Assembly: GCF_007565055.1 (NCBI RefSeq)
Contig: NC_044559.1
Coordinates: 41,348,546-41,412,545 of the forward strand
Source: Rhinopithecus roxellana
Taxonomy: Eukaryota; Chordata; Mammalia; Primates; Cercopithecidae
Direction: 5' to 3'
Length of the DNA stretch: 64,000 bases
The notes beneath the pieces are model-generated. The model was not told the DNA's origin and made no database searches. It worked only from the letters and a program-made list of their open reading frames with translations. This document shows positions 47,391-59,110 of the stretch, one piece after another (the first letter of the stretch is position 1; every line of letters starts with the position of its first letter). The position numbers and the translations under genes were made by a program.

Positions 47391-47803
47391 TGTATTAATC
47401 TTTTCTTTTACTGCTATAAAGAAATACTTGAGACTGGGGAATTTATAAAGAAAAGAGGTTTGCTCATGGTTTTGTAGGCTGTACAGGAAGCATGATTCTG
47501 CTATCTGCTAAGCTTCTGGGGAGGCCTCAGGAAACTTACAGTCATGGTAGAAAGCAAAGGGGGCATGAACACCTCACATGGCTGGAGCAGGAGGCAGTGG
47601 GGGAAATGCTACATGCTTTTAAACAACCAAATCTCACGATAACACACTCACTATCATGAGAACAGCACCGAGAGGATGGTGCTAAACCATTCATGAGAAC
47701 TCTGCCCCCATGATCCAATCACCTCCCACCAGGCCCCACCTCCAACACTGGGAATTACAATTAAACATGAGATTTGGTGGGGTCACAGATCAAAACCATA
47801 TCA
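47391..47803 (-). mobile_element. MST-type MaLR LTR, antisense
   Basis: Antisense LTR from TGTATTAATCTTTTCTTTTA to GATCAAAACCATATCA, 413 bp, with CTCACGATAACACACTCACT and CCAATCACCTCCCACCAGG in place. 5-base flanks ACTAT/CCTAT match with one mismatch. Solo LTR. Confidence 0.88.
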
Positions 47804-48442
47804 CCTATAGACCTGGATATCTATGAACATCAAAAGTGAAGGGAAATCAAACTTAGACATTTCTCTTCCTTCTCTAAACTCCACTTCACTACTTGATCTT
47901 CCTTTCTCTTAGACACTTGGTCTGCCTGTGCTCTGGTTTCTACTTAGGGGAAATGCCATGATTCCTTTCAAGATGCTTTGTCTCCCCTAAAAGCCTCAAT
48001 GTCCTTGGTAGAGCTTCAGTCTCTTTTATGCCCCACAGATACTTACCATCAATGCTCCTAAATATTAGCTCAAGAAGCAAGTAAAAAAATGTGTGAATGA
48101 ACATTGCTCTGACCTTGTTTTGAAAACAGCCCATCTGATTTACGTTAGTATTGCTCTCATATCCAATAGGACCTGAATATAAATTATTTTATGCCTGATA
48201 TCTTTTTAAAACTAGTATTAAAATCTCGTACTTTTCTGGGAATTTGTAACAAGTAATGGTGGCCCTAAATTAAGTATAAGTGATATGTAAATTTAGATTT
48301 TTTTATGGTTACAAATAATTCTTAACATGTCCCTTTTTCTTTGAAACCAAATTTATAAAGAGATTCTATGCTTCTTATTTTTGAATGATTATGACCTTTA
48401 TCAACATTTGGATCTTGTTTGAAGTTAGGAATATTACAGCTT
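47804..48442. other. Single-copy AT-rich DNA
   Basis: Nothing recognised. Confidence 0.4.
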
Positions 48443-48690
48443 AGCAGTTAAGAGAAAGGACTCTGAAATTAGACTTACTCTGTTTAGATGCCTATGCAGC
48501 CTTTTACTGTCTGTGCAGCCTTGGGAAGTTATTTAAACCCTTCCCAAACTTTAATATCTGCATCTGTAAAATGAAATGATAGGAGGTATTTCATAGGGTG
48601 ATTGTGATCATTGAATTCTGGATGCAAAGTAGCTGGCTAATATCTGTCACATAGTAAATATGCAATAAATACTAGCTTTGATGATGATCA
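48443..48690 (+). mobile_element. MIR SINE, nearly complete
   Basis: AGCAGTTAAGAGAAAGGACT, GCAGCCTTGGGAAGTTATTT, GCATCTGTAAAATGAAATGA, GGGTGATTGTGATCATTGAA and ACATAGTAAATATGCAATAA cover the whole MIR body in order. Confidence 0.82.
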
Positions 48691-49439
48691 TAATGATAAA
48701 ACATATTAATATGTGTGTAGGAAAAAGTGCCATTGAGTAAGAAACTTACTCCTGTAAAGTTGTTCCCAGAGATTTCCAGCAATCTTAGAAATGATTTCCA
48801 TCCTCATGTTGGCTTTATATCCCATCACCTGAGGTGGAACTGTTTCTTAGAATTCCTTGCCATGTCTGGTTCTGGGTTAGAGTGGGCCATGAGAGGAATT
48901 TGTGTATGATTTAGAAGCAGAGATAAAGTTGTGGCCATTGTGCACTTTAGGTCAGTATAGAGGGCATCCAGTGGCCTCTCACCTTGTTACTGGCTCACTT
49001 TATTGGCACAGGGCAGCAGATGAGCCCACACCGCCTGTAGTTCCCACCAGACTTCCTCCACCAACTTCTCCAGGTCCTGGGGCAGGTACATGTGCAATTC
49101 CACGGCAAGGGATGCCATCTCTTTCTGCTAGTGACTATATCATCAGGTTACTGTGGTGAGTGGCAGACACACATTCCAGTTTGTGTTGTGGGTTCCAGTT
49201 GGTCCCTGTGTTATCTAGAGAGTTTCTGCAGTTTATGTCTTGTCCTTGGTCTCTCCTGCTCTTCATGTCCAGCTTTTCTTCCTCACTTCATTCCTGCCAC
49301 CCCATGGTGATGTCGAACTTATCACCAGATGCAAAGTCAATAGCCTTTGTAGACTTTTTCACCTGCTCCAAGTTTTGTAGGTGACCAAGTAGTTTCTGCC
49401 ATATAATAGTTTAGTGAAAATAAGGAATATAATGGTTTG
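48691..49439. other. Unassigned sequence, possibly ERVL-related
   Basis: I do not recognise this span with confidence. Phrases such as GAAGCAGAGATAAAGTTGTG and its position directly before the ERVL-like internal region make it a candidate for more of the same provirus. Frames at 48902-49384 have no recognisable domain. Confidence 0.3.
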
Positions 49440-50400
49440 GTTGGTTAGTTGTAAGTGCATTGGGGTGGAAGTGTCTGCAAGTTCTTCCAGAAAACATAAA
49501 ATGCTTAATGACAGGCCACGAAAGGACCAAGTGACCTGAGCAACCTATTACAAATTGGGTATTGTCTGACCCACTAAGCCATAAGTTTGAGAGTATATAG
49601 CAGAGTTACATTGTCATTTTGTGGGATATATAAGTAGTTTATATGAGGTTGGGCTTCAGAAAAATTCACACTCATGGACTTCATTGGTTTGACCATATCC
49701 CTATCACCTGGAAGCAGCTAACCTGATAGATGATGAATTGTCTTTTTGAAGATCCAGTTGCAGTGAAGGTTGGGTGAAGACACTTTGCAGGCCTAGGTTC
49801 ATATGCTTTAAATCAGCTACCAACATTTGGCACTATTTTTCCCCATAAGGGTTATTGGTCTGGGAATTAGAGTGAATATGAGAGTGACTCCTCTCACTAT
49901 TAAGTCTGGTGACCCAATAGTGGAATTTTTCTTCCCGTCTCTGAGACATTGGGTCTGCTGATATAGAGGTTTTAGTTTCCAGGAGACAAATACTTCCACC
50001 AGAAGACACAGCAATTGTTTAGTTAAATTGAAAGTTGAGGATGCCAGCCAGCCACTTTCAGCTCCCCATGCCAGTGAATCAGCAGAAAAAGAAGAGAGTT
50101 TTTCTGCTGGGGGAACTGATGGATTTCATCAATGTTTGCTTCTATACAGCATGGATGAGGAGGAGTACCTCTTCGTATCTTTTAGTATTTCTACATCCTG
50201 TGATAAAAGTCATTGGAAAACCTCAATGATACAATTCAGCCAGGACTTCCAGTGGTCCAGATCCTTCAGAATTGAAGGTTTAGGTCATCTCCCCAGACAA
50301 GAAATCATGATGTGCTCACTGAAGGCAAAAGGCAGATGGAATAAGTGGTGAGGGAAGATAGTTGTACCAGCTTGACTATGTGGCCAGCTGCAGAAATTAT
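49440..50400 (+). mobile_element. Degraded ERVL-like internal region (3' pol, dUTPase-like part)
   Basis: AAGGACCAAGTGACCTGAGC, ATTGTCTGACCCACTAAGCC, CTGCTGATATAGAGGTTTTA and TAAATTGAAAGTTGAGGATG lead into a stretch (about 50085-50350) that resembles the dUTPase-bearing 3' end of ERVL pol. ERVL elements are class III endogenous retroviruses. The old frame is broken: partial frames at 50028-50351 and 50035-50229 overlap in different phases, so at least one frameshift lies between them. No env and no flanking LTR pair is recognised. Inert relic. Confidence 0.6.
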
Positions 50401-50522
50401 AATAGTTATGAGTGTTTCTTTCTTATTTTGATAGGCCTATGTTTGTGCATGTATTAACTGTTTTCTTCCCTCCTTCCTCATTCCCTTACCATCTTACCTG
50501 AGATGTATTAATAGTGATTAAC

Positions 50523-50683
50523 TTTTTTTTTTTGAGACAGGCTTTCACTCTGTCAGCCAGGCTGGCAGGCTGGAGTTCAGTGGCACAATCATGACTCACT
50601 GTAACCTTGATCTCCAAGCTCAGGTGATCCTCCTACTTCTGCCTCCTGGGTAGTTGGGGCTACAGATATGTGCCACCAAGACC

Positions 50684-50714
<31 letters not shown>

Positions 50715-50835
50715 TTGTAGAGATGGGGTTTTGCTATGTTGCCCAGGCTGGTCTTGAACTCCTGGGCTCAAGCAATCCACCCACCTCAGCCTTCCAAAGT
50801 GCTGGGATTACAGACATGAACTACTGCATCTGGGC
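50523..50835 (-). mobile_element. AluJ-like SINE, antisense, with (GT)13 in its linker
   Basis: T-run then GAGACAGGCTTTCACTCTGT to GACATGAACTACTGCATCTG. Old AluJ-type variants (CTTGAACTCCTGGGCTCAAG). The mid A-rich linker is replaced by (GT)13 at 50689-50714. Confidence 0.9.
50689..50714. repeat. (GT)13 microsatellite
   Basis: Thirteen uninterrupted GT units. Probably length-polymorphic. Confidence 0.95.
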
Positions 50836-52305
50836 TAATGGTAGCTAACCTTATATCTCAGTATTTAAGTTTTAGATATTCACAAGGGGGGTTTGACTCA
50901 GCTGGATGAGGAATGAATGTGACCCAAAGATGGATAAAGGGTCTCTGTATCTTTTGGCAAATGTGTTTTCAGGTATAAATGTGAGGTGGAAGAATGATTT
51001 TGCTGTCTTTTTTATTTGGAAGTTAAGTACCGCTAACAGAGGTGTGTTTGAATGCCAAGTTGACAAGGGGTGGACTGTGGTAACTTTATTATCTGTCAGT
51101 TTTTCTAAACTAAACCTATTTATCACCTTTCAAGAAAGAGATAAAATTATTCAACATTAAGCTGCTGCAGGTGACTTTGCAATTTAAAGAAACAAATAAA
51201 ATGAAACTTTGAAAAGAACATCACTAGCATTTTGCTGAGTCTACCATCTATTAGGAAAAGGAAAACTCTTAATTCTAATTAATAGGTACCCAGAAAATGA
51301 AATGAAACCTGGTCAGTTAAGTTTTGGCAAAGGAAATTGGTTTCAGTAGGTTGTGGATTGATTGGAGAATTGTTTCAGAAATCTTGGAAAACCAATGAAG
51401 CCAGCCTGATTCCTTCTGGTTAGAAGGCTGAACTGAAAACAGTTTAATATCCAGCTGTTGAAAGCAAAATCAGGGCTGTGGCTGAAACTCAAGTCTAGCA
51501 ATGACCGTGGCACAGAATGGAAAAGGTGCAAAAGGAGCTCCTCTCCTACTTGGCTGGTTGGGCTTTCCTGGGTCCTCTAGGGATGGGGTTCTAGGAGCCC
51601 TCCTGGTCCTTCCCCTTGAGGATGGAAAGTCAAAAGAAGGTGAAAGTATTCCCCTCCTCATTTTTCCTCTCTACAGTGTCTTCTATAGAGACAGAGTTAT
51701 GAAGTCTTCCTTCTGGTAAGCCTCAGGGAAACTTGATCATAAATGCAACAATTCATATGCAAAACAACTTGCTCTGGGGCATGTTGCCTGCCTTCTCCAG
51801 CCGTTGCTCATCTTGAAGGGTCTGTTTAGCAGGTACCATCTGCTGTTTAGCAGGTACATATTTGTAGGCTGCAAATGCCTTTTTGTCATCTGTGCCCTAA
51901 GACTTTCGCAATCTCAAAGCCAACCAGAAGTAGGTGTCACTTCTTTGTACTGAGGCCAGAAGACAGCTGGACCCCAGTAGTTCCCAATGATCAAAGCATT
52001 TTAATATATTTTGATTCGTACAAGATCTCATGATGTTACTTTTCATCAAGCTGAATAGACTCAGATGATGAACATAGCACAGGTGTAATTGTTTTCTATA
52101 ATCTAAATTTGAAAAATGATCAAATGGTGAGCCCAGAAATACAATGGGCTGAATACAATTAGTCTGACATTCTTACCAACAAGTAATGTCTGAAAACCAA
52201 CCAACTGAATATACAAACTGACCAGAAACTCCCCCACTGCCTTCTCTTTCATTCATTTAACAAACTTAAATAGTACTTCTCATGTATAGTTACCATTCCG
52301 TTTAA
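50836..52305. other. Single-copy DNA
   Basis: Nothing recognised over about 1.5 kb. A small tandem repeat of period 21 (CTGTTTAGCAGGTAC at 51822 and 51843) is present. The overlapping frames at 51470-51719 on both strands lack a recognisable domain. Confidence 0.4.
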
Positions 52306-52309
52306 CAAA

Positions 52310-52485
52310 TACTCTTCCCTTTAATCCTCACAACAGCTCTATGCATTAAATAGTAACATGATTGCATTTACAGATGAGAAAACTGAAATCCAGAGAGGTT
52401 AATAAATTTGCCCACAATCATACAGCTAGTAAGTGGTAAATCTGGATTTAAACTCAGCCTGTCTGATTCCAGAATTCATGTTTTA
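52310..52485 (-). mobile_element. MIR SINE, antisense
   Basis: TTTAATCCTCACAACAGCTC, GCATTTACAGATGAGAAAAC, CAGAGAGGTTAATAAATTTG and CATACAGCTAGTAAGTGGTA; a well-kept antisense MIR. Confidence 0.85.
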
Positions 52486-52734
52486 TGGATGAGGAAAATC
52501 TTAACAAAAGAACAAATCAAAACAGAAAAATACTTCAAAAATAAGCTACTGCTTTTGGAGGAGTTCACTTCCATCCATTTCCTTTACCAGCTGTAGTATC
52601 ATCATCTATGGTATTTATTATTAATTACTATTATTACATTAGCCAGTATTGATTTAACCTCTACTGTGTTTCAAGAATTAGGCTGTTTTTCCATTCACTT
52701 GCTTACGTGACCACATTACAACAGCTGAGTTGCT

Positions 52735-52845
52735 TATCGTCTTTATCCCTCTTTCACAGATTGTAAAACTAAGCCTCAGGGAAAGATGATAAATTGCCCA
52801 AAATTACACAGACTTCCCAGGAAGTATGAAGGGTCATGGTTGTAG
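52735..52845 (-). mobile_element. MIR fragment, antisense
   Basis: TTTCACAGATTGTAAAACTA, AGCCTCAGGGAAAGATGATA and AATTACACAGACTTCCCAGG resemble the MIR core read in reverse. Confidence 0.6.
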
Positions 52846-53139
52846 CCTGTGCCATACACATAAACTCTGCATGAAATTAAAGAAAAAGTGCAGTCCTAAA
52901 CTTTCATACATATCTGAGACAAATGTTAGAAAGAGAAGCGGCTGTTGGTCCCTGCAAGAAGCACCAACTAGAATGGTGGCCTCATGAGAGGAGCAAGCTC
53001 CATTCCACTGAGCAGCAGGCACTGGGCAGGGTCCCGGGTCTCCAACAGAGCATGGGTGTAAGGGGTGGGGAGCCACTACCTCTGCACATCACCACCTGCA
53101 TTCTTGGCTGAAGTGGTTGGCAGTGGCATCTTCGTTTAT

Positions 53140-53266
53140 TCATTAGTCCATTCATCGATTCATTTGAGATTTATGGGGCGCCTGTCATAGAGTACCAGGC
53201 AAGGTATCAGGCATTGTCAGTACCTGCCTGTACATCTCTTTTGAGGATTGAATTAGATAATGCAGG
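53140..53266 (+). mobile_element. L2-like motif and first half of a split MIR
   Basis: 53140-53210 has the TTATGGGGCGCCTGTCATAG type of L2-like motif. 53215-53266 (GAGGATTGAATTAGATAATG) reads as a MIR that continues after the LTR at 53687. Confidence 0.55.
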
Positions 53267-53686
53267 TGTATTAGTCCATTACTGCATTGCTATAAAGAAA
53301 TACCTGAGACTGGGTAATTTGTAAAGAAAAGATATTTAATTGACTCACAGTTCTGCAGGTTGTGCAGGATGCATAGCAGCATCTGCTCAGCTGCTGGGAG
53401 GCCTCAGGAAACTTACAATCACGGGAAAGGTGAAGCGAGAGCAGGCACGTCTCATGACAAAAGCAGAAGCAAGAGAGAGTGAGGGGGAAGGTACTATACA
53501 CTTTTAAATGACCAGATCTCTCGACAACTCACTATCGTGAGGACAGTACCAAAGGGGAAGGTGCTAGACCATTCATGAGAACTCCATCCCCATGGTCCAA
53601 TCACCTCCCAACAGGCCCCACCTCCAACACTGGGAATTACATTTCAATATGAAATTTGGGCAGGGACATACATCCAAGCTATATCA
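53267..53686 (-). mobile_element. MST-type MaLR LTR, antisense, inside a MIR
   Basis: 420-bp antisense LTR from TGTATTAGTCCATTACTGCA to CATCCAAGCTATATCA. Exact 5-base target duplication GCAGG at 53262-53266 and 53687-53691. Similar to the copy at 47391 but independently inserted. Confidence 0.92.
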
Positions 53687-53755
53687 GCAGGTAAAAGGCT
53701 TTATGTAGCACTTAGCCCATTGTAAGTGCTCAGAATATTTACCCATTAGAAGTGC
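53687..53755 (+). mobile_element. Second half of the split MIR
   Basis: GCTTTATGTAGCACTTAGCC and CATTGTAAGTGCTCAGAATA complete the MIR 3' part interrupted by the LTR. Confidence 0.6.
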
Positions 53756-53854
53756 CTGGAGGGAGTTTCCAAATTACACATGTTCTAGGTCCAAACAGTA
53801 TTAGACACCAACTGGAACTTCAAGGCCCAGTCACAGCAGTTCCTCTGGGGGCAG

Positions 53855-53945
53855 GTACTATGATCATCTCCCTTTCGTAGGTAATTAAGCAAAGGCATAA
53901 AGAGGTCAAGTAACTTTCCCAGTAATATACAGCTTAAGGAAGAAC
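53855..53945 (-). mobile_element. MIR fragment, antisense
   Basis: AGCAAAGGCATAAAGAGGTC, AAGTAACTTTCCCAG and ATATACAGCTTAAGGAAG match the MIR core in reverse. Confidence 0.6.
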
Positions 53946-55274
53946 ACACTCCCATAGCTGATTGATGGAGGGCAGAGATGCCCTTCTCAGCCTGGCCAAT
54001 CCTGCAACTCCTAGGAAGTGTGAAATTACATGGAGATTCACAAATAGATGAGGGTAATGAAGCTGAGTTACCCCGAAGCTCTCAGAGAGAACTTAGTAGA
54101 AGGTTCCTGAACCGTGGCTGCTGCCTTGCCTGGAATTGCCTCAGGTTCTGTCCTTCCCAAGCCCTGGCTGCTCAGTCCCATCTTGGCATCTGTAAGCTCC
54201 CTAGTGTCCTTCTAGAAACTTGTCCCTTTTGTTTCTCAAGTTAGCCAGAGTCAGATCCTTTATTTGCAACCACAATAAGCTTGATAAGTATACCTCTGTT
54301 GAATTAGAAATTTGGAGGGATGTTTTATGTTTGGAAAAGGCAGCTGGAATGGCTCTGCACCATGGTTAAAAAACACTGCCCAAAATGATTGAGAAACTCT
54401 ACCTCATGAATATTTAAAGACTCTTAACTGAAATACAACATCTCTGTACAAATGGAGTCCAACTAATTATTTGTAATGAAAATATGTTGGCCTCACTTAC
54501 AAATGTTCTGCATCTGTACTTTGGTTGCAAGCAATGGACATAATTTCATTTATGTGACTCTGTCCTTCTTAGAAGGAATTCTCTTTGAGTCAACAGAATT
54601 TAGCCTGGCTATGGCCTGACCATCACAGATCACAGTCCAACCACTACAAAGCAAAGCAGGCCTTAATGACACTTACTTAGAAATAAGATTTATTGGCTTC
54701 AGTAGGAGCTGCTATGGCAAAATAATGCTTTGAGGTTAAAAATAAAACCTAGGGCTCCAGGAGATAACTTAGTAATGCATTACATATAATATATGCAGAT
54801 AATTAAATGTGTAACTTAGTAATGCATTGTGCCGGTAGATTTCTTTACCTTAATAAAATATAGCAGTGCTGGATTTTATGAATGGTGTGTCAGAATCATT
54901 TATTCTTCAACATCCATTGCATTGTCCTTACCCCATCACATGCTTCCCAGCCTCCTGGCAGTTAGGTCATAAGTGGAAGTGATAGGTGTTTCTTCAGGGC
55001 TGGAGCACTTAAAGGCTGGTAGGCAGTCCTCCATCTCTCCTATACCCTGCCTTAGCCACCTGGAAGCCATGTGCTGAGATGGCCATGTCACATGATAGAA
55101 CAGTCTGGATTGCTGAGCCACTACAGAAATAAGAATCAGCAGTCCATGAAAGACTTTGCAGAAGCAAATTGCAAATCTTTAGGTGTCAAGCCATTAAGAA
55201 TTTGGAGCACACTGAAAAATTTTTATTATTTGGACCACTGCCTGCTATCCTGAATAATAATGGTAGACAATCCC
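53946..55274. other. Single-copy DNA
   Basis: No gene is recognised. A 17-base direct repeat, TAACTTAGTAATGCATT, occurs at 54765 and 54812 (period 47). Confidence 0.4.
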
Positions 55275-55505
55275 ATTTTCTAGGTGTCAAAACCTTGGTA
55301 TTATTGATATTTTGGGACAAATAATTCTTTGTTGAGGGGAGATATCTGTCCTGTGCCTTGTAGGATGTAGCAACATCTCTGGCTTCTAACCACTAGATGC
55401 CAATAATGTACCTCCTCCACAGCCAGTTGTCATAACCAAAAATGTTTCCAGACATTGGCACATGTCTCTCAAGGAAAAGTTGCCCCTAATTAAGAATCAC
55501 TGCTC
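55275..55505 (-). mobile_element. hAT-Charlie MITE (MER5A-like), antisense
   Basis: CAAAACCTTGGTATTATTGA, TGTGCCTTGTAGGATGTAG, CTAACCACTAGATGCCAATA, GTTGTCATAACCAAAAATGT and GTTTCCAGACATTGGCACAT follow MER5A in antisense order, near full length. Confidence 0.82.
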
Positions 55506-55584
55506 TGGATAATGAATGAGTTTTGTATTTATTGTATTATTTCTACTATCTCTTTCACTATATTGGGTAAGATATTAATATTAC

Positions 55585-55964
55585 TGAGGCAGGAGAATAG
55601 TGTCTGGAGGCAGGGAACATAAGGCCAATTCATGCTGACTCCCTAGAACTAAATCAAATGGAACCACTTCAGCTATAACAGGAAATATCCTCTCCATTTA
55701 CATAGGGTGTACACCAAGTAAATAATTTTGTGGGTAAGGCATATACCACGTAACCAATGGAAACCTCTAGAGGGTATTTGAACCCCAGAAAATTCTGTAA
55801 TAGGGCTCTTGAACCTCCATGCTTGGGCCCACTCCCACCCTGTGGAGTACACTTCATTTTCAATAAATCTCTGCTTTTGTAGCTTCACTCTTTCCTTGCT
55901 TTGTGCATTTTGTCCAATTCTTTGTTCAAGATGCCAAGAACTTGGACACCCTTCACTAGTAACA
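55585..55964 (+). mobile_element. Class I ERV (ERV1) LTR, solo
   Basis: 380-bp element from TGAGGCAGGAGAATAGTGTC to CACTAGTAACA. It includes AATAAATCTCTGCTTTTGTA (AATAAA at 55861-55866) and TTTGTCCAATTCTTTGTTCA near the end, which I associate with ERV1 LTRs. Flanking TTAC/TTAT, a 4-base duplication with one mismatch, fits class I. The subfamily is not assigned. Confidence 0.65.
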
Positions 55965-56079
55965 TTATATCCTACTCCATGGGCATAGCACAGAGAACAC
56001 TAGATTCAGTCAAGAAACCTGGATGTAAAATTAAGAGTTTGGGCGAATCACAAGCCTGTTGCTGGGTTCTTTGGTTACA

Positions 56080-56859
56080 TGTGTAAACCAAAAACCAAAA
56101 TTCTAAGCCCCCCAACTGACTGAATGGACCCTCTTCTCAGTCAAGGGGATCCAACTAAACCTGAAAAACTAGTTCAAACCCTGCAGGGATGGGAGGGGAT
56201 CAGATATGCCTCATTATACCTTCCCCTTGGAGTTCTGGCCAAAGATAGCAGGGCCCAGAAAGAAACCAAAGTATTTTACCCCAAATATATTCATTTGATA
56301 TATTTTGAAATGGCCCTGCAAAGCTGTCTCTTGTAGGGGAAATTCTTTCTGTAGAGAATCTTATACCCTTTCCAGGTATTTTTCTGATCCTGAAGAGTTT
56401 GGCTGAGAATCTAGCACTTTTTAAGGGTCTGAATAGGAAACATTTGTCATCTACTGCCTCTCGGTGTGGCCACCTAGGAGACTTCATCTATGTAATAAGA
56501 ACCTTGGTTTCATAACACCTTAGCTGAACCCAGACACCACTTGCTATTGATTCCAAGTATTTAGATAATAACTTTTTCAACCAATTGCCAATCAGAAAAT
56601 CTTTGAATCTACTTATGACCTGTAGGCCCCCTGCTTTGAGTTGTCTGGCCTCTCCAGGCCAAACCAATGTATGCCTCACATGTATAGACTGATGTCTTAG
56701 GTCTCCCTAAAACCTATAAAACCAAGCTGTATGCCAACCACCTTGGGCACATATTCTCAGGATATCCTGAGGCTGTGTCATAGGTCGTGGTCCATAACTT
56801 TGGCAAAATAAACTTCAAAATGGATTAAAACCTATCTCAGATACTTTTTGGTTTACACA
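56080..56859 (+). mobile_element. 780-bp ERV LTR-like element with 15-bp inverted ends
   Basis: Begins TGTGTAAACCAAAAA and ends with its exact reverse complement, TTTTTGGTTTACACA. It has a TATA box (TATAAAA, 56715-56721) and AATAAA (56807-56812) placed as in a retroviral LTR: promoter, short R, poly(A) signal, short U5. I recall similar primate LTRs but cannot name the family. No matching target duplication was found. Confidence 0.65.
56715..56721 (+). promoter_or_regulatory. TATA box of the LTR
   Basis: TATAAAA about 90 bases before the AATAAA of the same LTR, normal LTR spacing. Activity is unknown. Confidence 0.5.
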
Positions 56860-58589
56860 AGCAACAGAAACTAATGGATTCACTAAAGCAAGAAAATGAT
56901 TTTTTAGGAGAGTAGGAATATTATAGAAAAATGGGGGATTTGAGCAACCAGGCAGGCTACTCCAGGGCTCTCAGCAGTAGATACTGTGGGCTGTTTCTTG
57001 GTTCCAACTGCTTTCTGCCTCAGCATTCTCTGCTTGGTTCAAATTTCTGGGAGACAGAGTCTGATTGGTTTTTCTTAGTCACAGTCCTCTCTTTTAGCTT
57101 AGGGAGGTGGTGGTGGCAGGGGTGACAGTACAGGAGGTAGCAGCAGCAGCAGCTGAGTCTTATGATTAACAGCCTTATTAAAATCAAATGGATGTGGGAG
57201 GAGAACTTTCCTAAGGGAAAAGGAGACATCAGAATTAGGAGAGGGGAAGGGAGGCTGGGCAAGCAGAAAGACTAGATGTCTATTACGGGGCCCTAGTTCC
57301 CATAACTTTAAGGTGGGGATCATAATATCTACCCTACTTTATTCACTGTATTTTGAGAATCAAATTAGTTGAATGTAAAAGCCATAAATATAAAAAAGGA
57401 TGCTTGAGATGTCAAATGAGTTTGACTCGGGGACTTGTGATATACAAGGCTGCTGCCATGCAATGATAAGGCAGGCTTCTGTGACATGTGAGAACTCTCA
57501 TTCCAATAGGTGGTTAGCCAGGAGCTGATGGTTTTGGATGGAGTTTTATGGGACTTTTGGCTCTTTGAGACACCTCTGGAAGTAGTAAAGAGCATGATAA
57601 ACTTGTATCTGTCCTTTCCCTTCTCAGGACCCCAACATCAGACCAGAGGACTAGGTTGTAGGGAGGTCAGGGCATGCAAAGCAATTCTGTTGCCTCTTCT
57701 CTTTAGAAAATCACTATTTCACCCTATTCTGCCTCCTTCTCTCCTATGGAGTACAGTATATAAATGTTATAGCAAAATAAGAGATTCTTAAGAAATACAT
57801 AATCCAGTCCTTTTTCCTTTTTTAAAAAGGAAAAAAAAAGTGCCAACAGAAGGAAGCTAATTTAAACCCAACTCCAAATCCTGAAAGCTATTGGAACTAG
57901 ATGAATTCACAAGAACCTGAATTCAGGGATCAGGTTGTGGGATTGGAAGGTCATAGTCTCTGCAGAGTCTGATTTTTGGGTCAATGCAGAGCAGAGATTG
58001 TTTACCTGAAATCTATTTAACTCAAGACTTATAGTGAGTTCTATTATTTCTTGACAATGATATAATTAAATAAATCAAAGTTTCCATCATTGTCGTCAAG
58101 GTAAGAGAGGGATAAATCAAGCTAGCATCAGCTTTTCCCAAATCCTAAATGTATTTACATTCGTTTGGAATGACCACTTTGATTCAATTGTGCTCTGTCA
58201 CTCATCAGTAATTCCATCAGTGCAATTTCATGTACATAAATCTTGAGCTCTGGGGAGGATGTGCTTTGTAAATCCACTTAGCTGTAAAGACAGAACATTG
58301 CAGTGAAAGTGCATTGAAGGAACAGTGGCAAACATCACACTATGGGTTTTTGATTAATTTAATGTGGAGGCAAAGAACAAATGTTAAAAGAAATTGTATT
58401 CTAAATGCATTAGGGTCTGGGCCTCTCTGAGAACCAGGACTGGAAGATACACCCTCAAGCCTTCAACTCCTCAGACCCAGGCAGGAAGCTTGTTGAGAGA
58501 GAGAGAGAAATGTGTCTAGGTAAAGATGAGAGAGCTAATAGTGTTATTTTGTAGCTTATATCATTCATTTTACACCTGGCTGCCTGGGC
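56860..58589. other. Single-copy DNA
   Basis: No repeat family or exon is recognised over about 1.7 kb. It includes a GCAGCAGCAGCAGC stretch at 57141 and short A-rich runs. The frame 57510-57791 has no recognisable domain. Confidence 0.4.
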
Positions 58590-59110
58590 TCATTCAGTTG
58601 ATCATTGAATGAATGCCTATGGAGGGCCAACTGAGAGCTAGGTGCTGGGAAGCAAAAATAAGATATCTGCCCTGAGGACTTTATAGTTTAATGGGACAGA
58701 TCAATGCCAAAAAACCACACAGTGAATGCAATACTGTCATTGCAACAAGGGTTGTGAAAAGATACACACATAATGCTGTTGGAAATTATAATGGGGGAAT
58801 TGACTCACTGTGGAGGTCAAGGGTGATTTCCTTAAGGAAGACAGGAATGAACTGAAATTCAAAGGAAGAGTAGGAAGCAACTAGGAGAAGGGATTTGGAG
58901 GTCGGGGTGGAGAGGGAGGCTGTGTTTCTGGATTTCAGAGGGCTGGTGAATGTGCTATGAGATGGAGCCCAGAGGCTGGCAGGGTCAGGTCATGCAGAGC
59001 CCTGTAGGTCAAGCCTTTAATACCCTCCTATTAGAGGGTATTAAGCAGGAAGTGATGTGATGAGATTTTCACTTTTGAAAAGGTCACTTTGACATAAGAG
59101 CCACAGCAAT
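58590..59110 (+). mobile_element. Ancient mammalian interspersed repeat (family uncertain)
   Basis: TTGAATGAATGCCTATGGAG, GAGAGCTAGGTGCTGGGAAG, CCTGAGGACTTTATAGTTTA, AGGTCATGCAGAGCCCTGTA and GCAGGAAGTGATGTGATGAG follow the same old-repeat order seen in part at 8096-9060 and 31120-31460. Confidence 0.5.
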
